This document shows positions 48,778-57,517 of a DNA stretch of 64,000 nucleotides, in pieces. The DNA lies in the NCBI RefSeq assembly GCF_016629525.1, contig NZ_AP024269.1, positions 3,980,001-4,044,000 of the forward strand. Direction: 5' to 3'. Under the pieces are notes generated by a model, which ran no database searches, had not been told where the DNA came from, and was given only the letters and a program-made list of their open reading frames with translations. Every line of letters starts with the position of its first letter. Positions within the stretch are counted from its first letter, which is position 1. The position numbers were made by a program, and so were the translations under genes. The DNA comes from Kaistia sp. 32K (GTDB taxonomy: Bacteria; Pseudomonadota; Alphaproteobacteria; Rhizobiales; Kaistiaceae).

Positions 48778-49563
48778 TCAGCCCTTCATCTTCTCCTGGA
48801 ACGTCGAGAGGTGCTTCTGCTGCGCCTCGATCATCTTCTCGCGATAGATGCCGTAGATCACGTCGGTGTCGTGCAGCGTCACGCCCTCGATGGTCGGCGA
48901 GGCGAAGACCGGCAGCTCGACGCCCTTCTTCGACAGCTGGTCCGCGGTGCGCGCGATCAGCTCATGCGTCAGGATCATGGCGAGGACCGTCGACGAGCCC
49001 GAGACCGGGCGGCTCCAGCCCTCGATCGGGACGATCGCGTCCTCGACCGGCGAGTTGGTGTCGATGACGACGTCGGCGACGTCCTTCAGCCGCTTGCCGG
49101 ACGAGTGCTTGGCCGGCTTGTCGTTCGCCTTCGAGGTGATGGCGACGACGAACAGGCCGCGCGCCTTGGCGTAGAGCGCCGTCTCGATGCCGGCCGAGTT
49201 GGTGCCGGAATGCGAGTAGATGATGATGGAATCGCCGGCATTCAGCGGCTGGTGGTCGAGGAACTTGTCGATGTAGTTCTCGGTCCGCTCCAGCCAGAGC
49301 AGTTCGCGCACGCCGCCGGCGCCGAGCACGTTGTGCCACATCACGCGCGGGTCGGTCAGCGGGTTGAAGCCGACATAGGAGCCGTAGCGCGGGAAGGCTT
49401 CCTGGGTCGGCAGCACCGAATGGCCCGAGCCGAACAGATGGACCAGGCCGCCCTTCGCCAGCGTCTCGGAGAAGCGCTGCGCCGCCTCGCTGAGCGCCGC
49501 GTCATTGGCGGAACCGGCCTTCTCGATCAGCTGGATCAGGCGGTGCAGATAGAAATCGGACAT
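48778..49563 (-). CDS. SIS domain sugar isomerase family protein
   Basis: 261-residue phosphosugar-binding SIS protein of the UPF0309 type. Visible blocks: GLVHLFGSGHSVLPTQEAF in the first half, IIIYSHSGTNSAGIETA and the closing GVELPVFASPTIEG. SIS proteins isomerise or cleave phosphosugars, or bind them as regulators. As last gene of an operon with an ABC importer and a ROK kinase, it probably acts on the phosphorylated sugar the kinase makes. The actual sugar is not determined. Confidence 0.87.
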   Translation of the reverse strand: MSDFYLHRLIQLIEKAGSANDAALSEAAQRFSETLAKGGLVHLFGSGHSVLPTQEAFPRYGSYVGFNPLTDPRVMWHNVLGAGGVRELLWLERTENYIDKFLDHQPLNAGDSIIIYSHSGTNSAGIETALYAKARGLFVVAITSKANDKPAKHSSGKRLKDVADVVIDTNSPVEDAIVPIEGWSRPVSGSSTVLAMILTHELIARTADQLSKKGVELPVFASPTIEGVTLHDTDVIYGIYREKMIEAQQKHLSTFQEKMKG

Positions 49564-49608
49564 CAATGGTCTCCCTGGGTGATTTCGTGATGGCAAAGTC
49601 GAACGGGG

Positions 49609-50352
49609 CTAGATCCGCAGGGTGGAGCGGATCTCGTAGCGGTCGCCCCGCATGATCGAGAGGGTGAATTCGAACGGCCCGCGCGGGTCGACGGCGAGGC
49701 GCTCGACGATGAAGGCGGGGCTGCCGGCCTCGATTTCGAGCAGCTCGGCATCCTCCGGCCCGACGGCGCCGACGCGATAGATCTCCGTCGCCTCGAACGG
49801 CTTGATGCCGTAGCGCCGCTCGATCTGGGCGTAGAGCGAGCTGCCGGAAAGATCCTCGTCGAGCAGGCCGGGCACGCGGTCGAGGCGCAGATGCGCCGTC
49901 TGCACGCCGATCGGCGAGCCATTGCCGAGACGCAGCCGGCGGACCATGGCGACGGGCTCGCCCTCCTCGATCTCCAGCGCCGCCGCGACGCGGGGGCTCG
50001 CCGGCACGATCTCCTGCGCCAGCATGCGCGAGCCGACGGAGAGGCCCAGCGCCGCCATTTCGTCGGTGAAGCTGGTCAGGCCGCGCGCGCCGGCGACGAC
50101 GGTGGCGCTGCGCACGAAGGTGCCGCGCCCATGTTCGCGCCGGAGCAGGCCGAGCGCCTCGAGATTTCGCAGCGCATGGCGCACCGTGATGCGGCTGACA
50201 CCGAGCAGCTCGCACAGCCGGTCCTCGGCCGGGATCTGGGATCCGGCCGGCCATTCGCCCGCCTCGATGCGGGCGCGGATGGCGCGCTCGGCCTGGTGCC
50301 AGAGCGGCTCCGGCCGGCGCCGGTCGAGGGATGTGATCAGTCCATCGTTCAT
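49609..50352 (-). CDS. GntR family transcriptional regulator (HutC/UTRA subfamily)
   Basis: 247-residue regulator. The N-terminal winged helix (LWHQAERAIRARIEAGEWPAG at about 15-35, then LLGVSRITVRHALRNLEALG) is followed by a UTRA ligand domain (about 90-240). It most likely represses this sugar operon until a phosphosugar binds. I chose ATG 50352 because it overlaps the ROK stop as ATGA. A candidate operator is the palindrome at 54598-54619. Confidence 0.92.
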   Translation of the reverse strand: MNDGLITSLDRRRPEPLWHQAERAIRARIEAGEWPAGSQIPAEDRLCELLGVSRITVRHALRNLEALGLLRREHGRGTFVRSATVVAGARGLTSFTDEMAALGLSVGSRMLAQEIVPASPRVAAALEIEEGEPVAMVRRLRLGNGSPIGVQTAHLRLDRVPGLLDEDLSGSSLYAQIERRYGIKPFEATEIYRVGAVGPEDAELLEIEAGSPAFIVERLAVDPRGPFEFTLSIMRGDRYEIRSTLRI

Positions 50353-51251
50353 CGGACCCTCCACCATTCGGCTCCCCGCGCCGCCGCGACCGCCGCGCCG
50401 ACGAGGCCGGCTTGCGGGCCGAAGCGGCCGGGCCTGATTTCGATACTTCTAAGATGCGGCGGCAGGTGCCGCGTCAGCGCGGCACGAAGCGGCGGCCCGA
50501 GGACATCGATCGTCTCGGAGACACCACCAGCGAGCAGCACCGCCGCCGGATCGAGCAGCGCCACGGCGCCGGCGAGCGTGGTGCCGAGCGCCGTGCCGGC
50601 GGCATGGATGGCGAGGCTCGCCGGCCGGTCGCCCTGCCGCGCCGCCGCGATCAGCGCCGCGCCGTCGGCGAGCCCGATCTCGCGCGCCGCGCGGTCGAGC
50701 GCCCGGCCCGCCGCCTGCCGCTCCAGCCAGCCGGAGCGATCCTCGCCGGCATCGTCGACATCCGCCGAGGCCCAGCCGAAGGAGCAGGCACCGCCGCGGC
50801 TGCCGCGCACGATGCGGCCGCCGGCAAGCACCGACGAGCCGATGCCGGTGCCGATCGCGAGCAGGATCGCGTCGTCGAGCCCGCGCGCAGCACCCAGCCG
50901 CGCCTCGGCGAGCAGCGCCATCTGCGCGTCATTGCCGGCCGCGACCGGCGCGCCGGCGGGGGCGAGCAGTTCAGCGAGGTCGATGCCGTCGAGATGCGGC
51001 AGGTTCGGCACCCAGCGCGCGACCGTGCCCTCGACGAGGCCGGGAACGGTGATGCCGATGCCGACGAGCGGCTCCGCGCGGTTGCGCGTGGCGATCAGCG
51101 CCAGCACCTTTTCGCGCAGCGCTTCGGCGCTTTCCGGCGCCGGCCAGCGCTCGACCGCGTCGAGTTCGGAAGGCGCGTCGGCGCGGACGAAGCCGGCGCG
51201 CAGGCTGGTGCCGCCGAGATCGAGCGCCAGGACGTGGGAAAAGGTGGTCAT
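50349..51251 (-). CDS. ROK family sugar kinase
   Basis: 300 residues. The ATP-binding phosphate-1 motif LDLGGTSLRAGFV and the catalytic Asp region VAAGNDAQMALLAE are present, and GTGIGSSVLAGGRIV is the phosphate-2 loop. The usual ExGH and CxCGxxGCxE zinc motif is missing: at that place the sequence reads GGACSFGWASADVDD. It may be an atypical kinase or a sugar-sensing relative. Start and stop overlap neighbours by four bases on both sides. Confidence 0.88.
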   Translation of the reverse strand: MTTFSHVLALDLGGTSLRAGFVRADAPSELDAVERWPAPESAEALREKVLALIATRNRAEPLVGIGITVPGLVEGTVARWVPNLPHLDGIDLAELLAPAGAPVAAGNDAQMALLAEARLGAARGLDDAILLAIGTGIGSSVLAGGRIVRGSRGGACSFGWASADVDDAGEDRSGWLERQAAGRALDRAAREIGLADGAALIAAARQGDRPASLAIHAAGTALGTTLAGAVALLDPAAVLLAGGVSETIDVLGPPLRAALTRHLPPHLRSIEIRPGRFGPQAGLVGAAVAAARGAEWWRVR

Positions 51252-52114
51252 TGTCCCGTCATCCCGGAGGCTGTGATGGTACGGACGAAGAAGCGCTGCA
51301 GGAACACGAACAGGATCAGCGGCGGCAGCACGGCGAGCGTCGCCCCGGCCATGACGAGGCCGGTATTGACGGCGGAGCGGTTGTAGGAGAGCAGCCGCGA
51401 GAGGCTGATCACGATCGGGTAGTTGTCGGAATTGCCCTGCAGCACGGTGAGCGGCCAGAGATAGCTGTTCCAGTGATAGACGAAGGCGAACAGCGCGAGC
51501 GCCGCCAGCGCCGGGGCGACGGCCGGCGCGACGATCCGGAACAGGATGCGGAACTCCGACGCGCCGTCGAGCCGCGCCGCTTCCAAGAGCTCGTCCGGCA
51601 CGCCGGCGATGAACTGGCGCATCAGGAAGATGCCGAAGGCATTGGCGAGATTGGGCACGATGACGCCGGCGAGGCTGGCGTTGAGGCCGATCGTGCCGAC
51701 CAGCCGATAGAGCGGGATCAGCGTCACGATCGGCGGCAGGAACATGGTCGCGATGGTGATCGCGAACAGAACCTCGCGATTGCGGAAGCGGTATTTGGCG
51801 AAGGCGTAGCCGGCCATCAAAGAGGTCAGGAGGATGCCGGCGGTGGTGATGCCGGCGATCACGGCCGAATTGGCGAAGGAGCGGCCGACGCGGATCAGCT
51901 CGTTGACCTTCTGGTAGGCGTCGAGCGAGGGCGTCTGCGGGATCCAGACCGGCGGCGTTTGCATCGCCTCGGCCGGGGTCTTCAGGCTCGACAGCACCAT
52001 CCAGACGAGCGGGAAGGCCGAGGCGACGGCGATCGCGATCATCAGGAGATAGAGGAAGGCGCGCCAGCCGGTCACGCCGGCGCCCGTGGCGGGAAGGCGT
52101 CCCTGCGCGCTCAT
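51248..52114 (-). CDS. carbohydrate ABC transporter permease (MalG type)
   Basis: 288-residue inner-membrane permease with six predicted helices. The ATPase-docking loop reads EAARLDGASEFRILFRIVAP (EAA motif). It pairs with the MalF-type permease just upstream, overlapping its stop as ATGA, and its own stop overlaps the ROK start. The frame is open far upstream inside the first permease; the true start is MSAQGRLPATG. Confidence 0.94.
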   Translation of the reverse strand: MSAQGRLPATGAGVTGWRAFLYLLMIAIAVASAFPLVWMVLSSLKTPAEAMQTPPVWIPQTPSLDAYQKVNELIRVGRSFANSAVIAGITTAGILLTSLMAGYAFAKYRFRNREVLFAITIATMFLPPIVTLIPLYRLVGTIGLNASLAGVIVPNLANAFGIFLMRQFIAGVPDELLEAARLDGASEFRILFRIVAPAVAPALAALALFAFVYHWNSYLWPLTVLQGNSDNYPIVISLSRLLSYNRSAVNTGLVMAGATLAVLPPLILFVFLQRFFVRTITASGMTGQ

Positions 52115-52998
52115 CGCCGATCCTCCCGACGCGCGAAGGCGAAGACGGCGGTGACCGTGATAACGAGCGCCAGGAGCAGCGTCACCGACATGGCCGAGCC
52201 GAGGCCGCCCTGGGCGCGCTCGATGCCGACGCGGCGGATGTGATAGGTCATGACATTGGTCGAACCGACCGGGCCGCCCTGGGTGATCAGCGCCACCGGC
52301 TCGAACACCTGCACGGCGTTGATCAGCGCGATCACGGCGGAGAAGAGCAGCGTCCGCTTCAGGAGCGGCAGCGTGATGAAGCCGAACAGCGCCGGCCCGC
52401 GCGCGCCATCCATCCGCGCCGCCTCGTAGATCGAGGTCGGGATCTGGGTGAGGCCGGCGATGATCAGGATGGTGAAATAGCCGACCTGCTGCCAGACGTT
52501 CAAAAGCACGATCGAGACCAGCGCCGTATCGGGCGAGGACAGCCAGGGCTGCGGGCCGATGCCGACAAGGGAAAGCAGCTGGTTGATCGGTCCCTCCGTC
52601 GGCGAATAGAGCTTTGAAAACACCAGCGCCACCGCGATCATCGGCACCATGTAGGTGGCGAACAGGATGGTGCGCAGCACGTTGGCGCCCTTGAGCTCGG
52701 CCTGGTGGATCAGCATGCCGAACACCACCGAAAGCGGCAGGATCAGCGCGATCGACATCGCCGAATAGAGCGCCGTGTTGAGCATCGCGCCCTTGAAGTC
52801 GCGCCCGACCGAGCTCGATCCGAAGATCTCGCGGAAATTGTCGAGGCCGACGAAGGTCGCTGTCGTGAACGGCGTCTGCGACGACCATTTGGTGAAGGCG
52901 AGCCACACGGTCAGCGCGATTGGCACCAGGATGAAGACGGCGAGCAGGCCCAGCCCCGGCGCGAGCATGGCGAAGGTCGATTTTCGAAGGCCGATCAT
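52111..52998 (-). CDS. carbohydrate ABC transporter permease (MalF type)
   Basis: 295-residue inner-membrane permease with six predicted helices, beginning MIGLRKSTFAMLAPGLGLLA. The EAA loop reads YEAARMDGARGPALFGFITL. It is first in the overlapped gene chain and lies 250 bases after the binding-protein gene across palindromic repeats. No ATPase gene is in this operon, so a shared MsmX/UgpC-like ATPase elsewhere is probably used. Confidence 0.94.
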   Translation of the reverse strand: MIGLRKSTFAMLAPGLGLLAVFILVPIALTVWLAFTKWSSQTPFTTATFVGLDNFREIFGSSSVGRDFKGAMLNTALYSAMSIALILPLSVVFGMLIHQAELKGANVLRTILFATYMVPMIAVALVFSKLYSPTEGPINQLLSLVGIGPQPWLSSPDTALVSIVLLNVWQQVGYFTILIIAGLTQIPTSIYEAARMDGARGPALFGFITLPLLKRTLLFSAVIALINAVQVFEPVALITQGGPVGSTNVMTYHIRRVGIERAQGGLGSAMSVTLLLALVITVTAVFAFARREDRR

Positions 52999-53059
52999 GC
53001 GGGACTGTTTGCTCTGTTCATGACTGCGATTTTGACGGCGGCCCCGACGGGCGGCCGCT

Positions 53060-53238
53060 GTCGGCTCCCTCTCCCGCTGGCGGGAGAGGGTCGGGGTGAA
53101 GGTCTTCCGGCGACGTCCGCTCAGCGGTGGGGACCTTAAAGCGAAGCAAGGCCCTCACCCCCGCCCTCTCCCACTGGCGTGGGCGAGGGAGCGATCGAGC
53201 CCTCCGCCGTCATCCCGGGTCAAGCCCGGGATGACGGC
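53060..53238. repeat. palindromic elements between binding-protein and permease genes
   Basis: CCCTCTCCCGCTGGCGGGAG with GGGTCGGGGTGAAGG, then an inverted relative (CCCTCACCCCCGCCCTCTCC, 53152-53171), then a type D palindrome GTCATCCCGGGT...CCCGGGATGACG at 53208-53238. They lie inside the sugar operon, directly after the binding-protein stop. Confidence 0.82.
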
Positions 53239-53249
53239 GTGGCGAGGCC

Positions 53250-54542
53250 CTACTGCGACGCCTTTTCGAGGATCGACGCGGCGTCGGCCTGCGCCGCGGC
53301 GGCGGCCTCGGCGGCCGTCTCCTTGCCGAACTGCACAGCCTCGATATGGCCCTGCAGCGATTCCGTGAATTCCTGGCCGCCGAGCACGGTCGGGAACGGC
53401 CGGGCTTCCGACAGCACGTCGACATAGCCGGCGAGGAACGGCGTCTTCAGCCGGTCGGCGAAGGCGGCGACGTCGGAGGTGCGCGACGGCAGGATGCCCA
53501 TCGACTGCAGCAGGTCGCCCATGGCCGAGGCGCCGTTCTCGCCCGAGGTCGGGCCGTTGAACCAGGCGAGGAAGTCCCAGGCCGCCTTCTTCTCGGCGTC
53601 CGAGGCGCCGTCGGAGACGACGGTCATCCAGGAATAGGAGATCGAGTGCGGTCCGTCGCCCTTCGGGCCGACCGGGATCGGCGCGGTGGCGACGTCAGCG
53701 AAGCGGTCGCCCATGCCGGCCTTCAGCGCCGATTCCCACCAGTTCGCCATGATGATCATGCCGGTCTTGCCGGAGACGAAATTGTCGAGGAACGGACCGG
53801 TGGTGTTGGCGTCGGCCGTGCCCATGGTGGCGACCGAGGCGCCGGACTTGATCAGCTTCTCGTAGAGCTCGAACGTCGCCTTGGCGTTCTCGCTGTCGAG
53901 CTGCGGCTTGCCATCGACCACGAGCGCGCCGCCATTCGAGGCGAGCAGCGAGGCGAAGGGATGGACGACGCCCGCCGCCCAGGAGTTGATCATGCCGAAG
54001 CCCTGCTGGCCCTTGTCCTTGTTGGTCAGCTTCTCGGCGGCGGCGTAGAACTCGTCCCAGGTCTTCGGCGCTTCCTTGATGCCGGCTTCCTCGAACAGCT
54101 TCTTGTTGTAGTTCAGCGCGTAGACGTCGATCTCGTTCGGATAGCCGTAGACCGTGCCGCCGACGCTCGCGGCCGTCGCCACGCCGTTCGGCCAGTTGGT
54201 CTTGACGTCGGCGGCGTTCGCTTCCGGCGCGGCGTTGACGAGCTTGTCGCGCGCGAGTTCCGGCAGCCAGAGATCGTAGATGCCGGTGATCGTCGGCCCG
54301 CCGGCCTGGCCGGCCTGCGAGCGCAGCGTCGTCAGGAGGTCGCCGAACGGCACGGCGCGCACGTCCACCTTCACGCCCGGATGGTCCTTGGCATAGGTGG
54401 CGGCGGCGGCCTCGAGCTTGGCGACCGTCTCCGGCGGCCAATGCGTCAGGAACGACACGGTCACGTCTTCGGCCCAGGCAACGCTCGAGAAAGCGGCCAT
54501 GGCGGAACCCAGAAACAAGCCCATCAACGGTCTGATCGTCAC
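53250..54542 (-). CDS. extracellular sugar-binding protein (ABC transporter)
   Basis: 430-residue periplasmic binding protein of cluster 1 (maltose-type). Signal peptide MGLFLGSAMAAFSSVAWA. Typical features: VTVSFLTHWPPETVAKLEA at the mature N-terminus, YGYPNEIDVYALNYNKKLFEEAG, and the GKTGMIIMANWWESA region. The start is a GTG at 54542, decided by GGAGGGG about seven bases upstream; ATG 54524 is possible. It is the first gene of the sugar operon. The ligand cannot be told from sequence. Confidence 0.94.
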   Translation of the reverse strand: MTIRPLMGLFLGSAMAAFSSVAWAEDVTVSFLTHWPPETVAKLEAAAATYAKDHPGVKVDVRAVPFGDLLTTLRSQAGQAGGPTITGIYDLWLPELARDKLVNAAPEANAADVKTNWPNGVATAASVGGTVYGYPNEIDVYALNYNKKLFEEAGIKEAPKTWDEFYAAAEKLTNKDKGQQGFGMINSWAAGVVHPFASLLASNGGALVVDGKPQLDSENAKATFELYEKLIKSGASVATMGTADANTTGPFLDNFVSGKTGMIIMANWWESALKAGMGDRFADVATAPIPVGPKGDGPHSISYSWMTVVSDGASDAEKKAAWDFLAWFNGPTSGENGASAMGDLLQSMGILPSRTSDVAAFADRLKTPFLAGYVDVLSEARPFPTVLGGQEFTESLQGHIEAVQFGKETAAEAAAAAQADAASILEKASQ

Positions 54543-54597
54543 GGTACCCCTCCGTTCGAATGCCGACGGTCCGGCGGTGCGACCGGCCATCGTTCTG

Positions 54598-54619
54598 TTA
54601 TGACGTAAGGACGTTATAA
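54598..54619. promoter_or_regulatory. candidate GntR operator upstream of the sugar operon
   Basis: Nine-base half-sites TTATGACGT and ACGTTATAA separated by AAGG, matching as an inverted repeat at eight of nine positions. A minus-strand -10-like TATAAC overlaps the right half. The site is 56 bases before the binding-protein start, a good place for the operon's own HutC-type regulator. Confidence 0.45.
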
Positions 54620-54853
54620 TGACTTTAGCTAATCGGCAAGCCGCCAATTCCCCTCCGGCGGCGCCGACCGTGCCAGCACAGCATAACCGCTGAGTTCCGC
54701 AACGCCAGCCGAACGGCTGTCAGATCCGGGGCCCTCCGAAAAGGTATAATTTTGCGCGAAGCGCCCCATTCGCGAAATGCTCGGGCTTGCCCGATTCTCG
54801 CCTCGACGCCACATGTGGTGCACCGCTGCGACCGCGCCGAGTGGAGACCATTC

Positions 54854-56257
54854 ATGACTGATCCGGCCGTTTCGACCCCGCTTCCCCGACCCGTTCGATC
54901 CAGCCTGGACCTGATCGGCCGGACGCCGATCGTCGAGCTGACGACCTTCGATACCGGCCCGTGCCGGCTGTTCGTCAAGCTGGAGAGCCAGAATCCCGGC
55001 GGCTCGATCAAGGACCGCATCGCGCTGTCGATGATTCGCGCCGCCGAGGCGGATGGCCGCCTGAAGCCGGGCGGCACCATCGTCGAGGCGACGGCCGGCA
55101 ATACCGGCCTCGGCCTCGCCCAGGTGGCGCTGCCGAAGGGCTATCACCTGATCCTCGTCGTTCCCGACAAGATGTCGCGCGAGAAGGTGCAGCATCTGCG
55201 CGCCATCGGCGCCGACGTCCGCACCACCCGCTCCGATGTCGGCAAGGGTCATCCCGACTACTACCAGGACATGGGCGCGCGCATCGCCGAGGAGACCGGC
55301 GGCTTCTTCGTCAACCAGTTCGCCAATCCGGCCAATCCGCTGGCGCATGAGACGACGACCGGCCCCGAGATCTTCGAGCAGATGGACGGCAAGGTCGACG
55401 CGATCGTCGTCGGCGTCGGCTCCGGCGGCACGCTGACCGGCATCGGCCGCTATTTCAGATCGGCGTCGCCGGCGACCAAGATGGTGCTGGCCGACCCGAA
55501 GGGCTCGATCCTGGCGCCGCTGGTCACCACCGGCGAGACGATCGAACCGGGCAGCTGGGCCGTCGAGGGCATCGGCGAGGATTTCGTGCCGCCGAACTGC
55601 GACCTGTCGCTGGTCTCGGCCGCCTACACCATCTCGGACCGCGAAAGCATCGCGGCGGCGCGCGCCCTGCTCGCGCAGGAGGGGATCCTCGCCGGCTCGT
55701 CCTCCGGCACGCTGCTGGCGGCGGCGCTGCGCTATTGCCGCGAGCAGACGACGCCGCAGAACGTCGTCACCCTCGTCTGCGACAGCGGCAACAAATATCT
55801 CTCCAAGGTCTTCAACGACGTCTGGGTCGCCGAGCAGGGCCTGATCGAGAGGATTCGCCACGGCAATCTGCGCGACCTGGTGGCCCGCACCTACGCCGAC
55901 GGCGCCACCGTCACCGTCGCGCCCGACGACACGCTGTCGACCGCCTATTCCCGCATGCGCTCGGCAGACGTCTCGCAGCTGCCGGTGATCGAGCATGGCA
56001 ATCTGATCGGCCTGCTCGACGAGAGCGACGTGCTGAACGGCCTGCGCCGGCTCGGCCGCGAGGGCCGCGGCGATTTCGGCGCCTCGGTGCGCGAGACGAT
56101 GGTGACGGCGCTGAACACGCTGCAGGCGGGCGAACCGATCGACGCGCTGCTGCCGGTGTTCGAGCGCGACGAGGTCGCCATCGTCATGGACGGCGACGAA
56201 TTCGTCGGCCTGATAACCCGTATGGACCTGATCAATCATGAGAGGTTGGCGTTTTGA
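54854..56257 (+). CDS. cystathionine beta-synthase
   Basis: Joins serine and homocysteine to cystathionine, the first step of reverse transsulfuration. 467 residues: a fold-type II PLP domain (lysine in NPGGSIKDRIAL; phosphate loop GSGGT) and two C-terminal CBS domains (about 335-460) that may bind adenosyl ligands. O-acetylserine sulfhydrylases lack these domains. ATG 54854 is supported by GGAG nine bases before it. Its TGA overlaps the TTG start of the gamma-lyase gene. Confidence 0.93.
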   Translation: MTDPAVSTPLPRPVRSSLDLIGRTPIVELTTFDTGPCRLFVKLESQNPGGSIKDRIALSMIRAAEADGRLKPGGTIVEATAGNTGLGLAQVALPKGYHLILVVPDKMSREKVQHLRAIGADVRTTRSDVGKGHPDYYQDMGARIAEETGGFFVNQFANPANPLAHETTTGPEIFEQMDGKVDAIVVGVGSGGTLTGIGRYFRSASPATKMVLADPKGSILAPLVTTGETIEPGSWAVEGIGEDFVPPNCDLSLVSAAYTISDRESIAAARALLAQEGILAGSSSGTLLAAALRYCREQTTPQNVVTLVCDSGNKYLSKVFNDVWVAEQGLIERIRHGNLRDLVARTYADGATVTVAPDDTLSTAYSRMRSADVSQLPVIEHGNLIGLLDESDVLNGLRRLGREGRGDFGASVRETMVTALNTLQAGEPIDALLPVFERDEVAIVMDGDEFVGLITRMDLINHERLAF

Positions 56258-57423
56258 ACAAGCCTGAGAAGACCAATCGACTTGCCTTCGAGACGCGAAC
56301 CATCCACGGCGGCCAGAGTCACGATCCCCTGACGGGCGCCGTCATGGTGCCGATCTACGCCACCTCGACCTACGCGCAGGAGAGCCCCGGCGTTCACAAG
56401 GGCTTCGAATACGGCCGCTCGCAGAATCCGACCCGCTTCGCCTTCGAGCGCGCCGTCGCCGATCTCGAGAGCGGCACGGCCGGATTCGCCTTCGCCTCCG
56501 GCCTCGCCGCGATCGCGACGACGCTGGAGCTGCTCTCCGCCGGCGACCACATCATCGCGACCGACGATCTCTATGGCGGCACATTCCGCCTGCTCGACAA
56601 GGTGCGCAAGCGCACCGCCAATCTCGACGTCACCTTCGTCGACTTCACCGATCTGGCCGCCGTCGAGGCGGCGATCCGGCCGGAGACGAAGCTGCTCTGG
56701 GTCGAGACGCCGACCAACCCGCTGCTCCGCATCATCGATCTCGAGGCGGTGGCGACGCTCGCCAAGCGGCGCGGCCTGATCACGGTTGCCGACAATACCT
56801 TTGCCAGCCCCTATATCCAGCGGCCGCTGGAGTTCGGCATCGACATCGTCGTGCATTCGACCACCAAGTACCTGAACGGCCACTCCGACATGATCGGCGG
56901 TACGGTCGTGGTCGGCTCCAACCAGGCGATCGTCGACCAGATCCGCTTCCTGCAGAACGCGATCGGCGCCATCTCCGGCCCGTTCGACAGCTTCCTGGCG
57001 CTGCGCGGCCTGAAGACGCTGGCGCTCCGCATGCAGCGGCACTCGGAGAACGGCCTCGCCATCGCCAAGTGGCTGGAAGCGCGGCCGGACGTGAAGCGCG
57101 TCATCTATCCGGGCCTCGAAAGCCATCCGCAGCACGCCATCGCCAAGCGGCAGATGCACGCCTTCGGCGGCATGATCAGCGTCGAGCTTGACCGGGATCT
57201 CGCCGGCACCAAGCGCTTCCTCGAGCGCGTGCGCCTGTTCACGCTGGCCGAGAGCCTCGGCGGCGTCGAGAGCCTGATCGAGCATCCGGCGACGATGACG
57301 CATGCCTCGATCCCGCTGGCCCAGCGCGAGGCGATCGGCATCACCGACGGTCTCGTGCGCTTCTCGGCCGGTATCGAGGCGGCCGACGACCTGATCGCCG
57401 ACATCGCGCAGGCCCTTCTCTGA
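56254..57423 (+). CDS. cystathionine gamma-lyase (Cys/Met metabolism PLP enzyme)
   Basis: Cleaves cystathionine to cysteine, completing reverse transsulfuration with the gene before it. 389 residues, fold-type I PLP enzyme: YGRSQNPTR, ETPTNPLL and the PLP lysine in HSTTKYLNGHSD. A cystathionine gamma-synthase role is possible by sequence but unlikely beside a beta-synthase. The start is TTG, sharing bases with the previous stop (TTGA), with GAGAGG upstream; no in-frame ATG nearby fits the family N-terminus. Confidence 0.92.
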   Translation: MNKPEKTNRLAFETRTIHGGQSHDPLTGAVMVPIYATSTYAQESPGVHKGFEYGRSQNPTRFAFERAVADLESGTAGFAFASGLAAIATTLELLSAGDHIIATDDLYGGTFRLLDKVRKRTANLDVTFVDFTDLAAVEAAIRPETKLLWVETPTNPLLRIIDLEAVATLAKRRGLITVADNTFASPYIQRPLEFGIDIVVHSTTKYLNGHSDMIGGTVVVGSNQAIVDQIRFLQNAIGAISGPFDSFLALRGLKTLALRMQRHSENGLAIAKWLEARPDVKRVIYPGLESHPQHAIAKRQMHAFGGMISVELDRDLAGTKRFLERVRLFTLAESLGGVESLIEHPATMTHASIPLAQREAIGITDGLVRFSAGIEAADDLIADIAQALL

Positions 57424-57517
57424 CGCATCTGCGCGACAGGAAACCGGCATCGCCGCGCGAAGGGTGACGTAACGGCAACTCTGGTGTAGAAATAGATCCT
57501 TCGACATCGGGGAAATC

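Noticed and set aside
51248..52906. A 552-codon frame that could be read as a fused double permease
   Set aside because: Only the last 288 codons encode a permease. The upstream part is an alternative frame of the first permease gene, and the ATGA overlap gives the real start.
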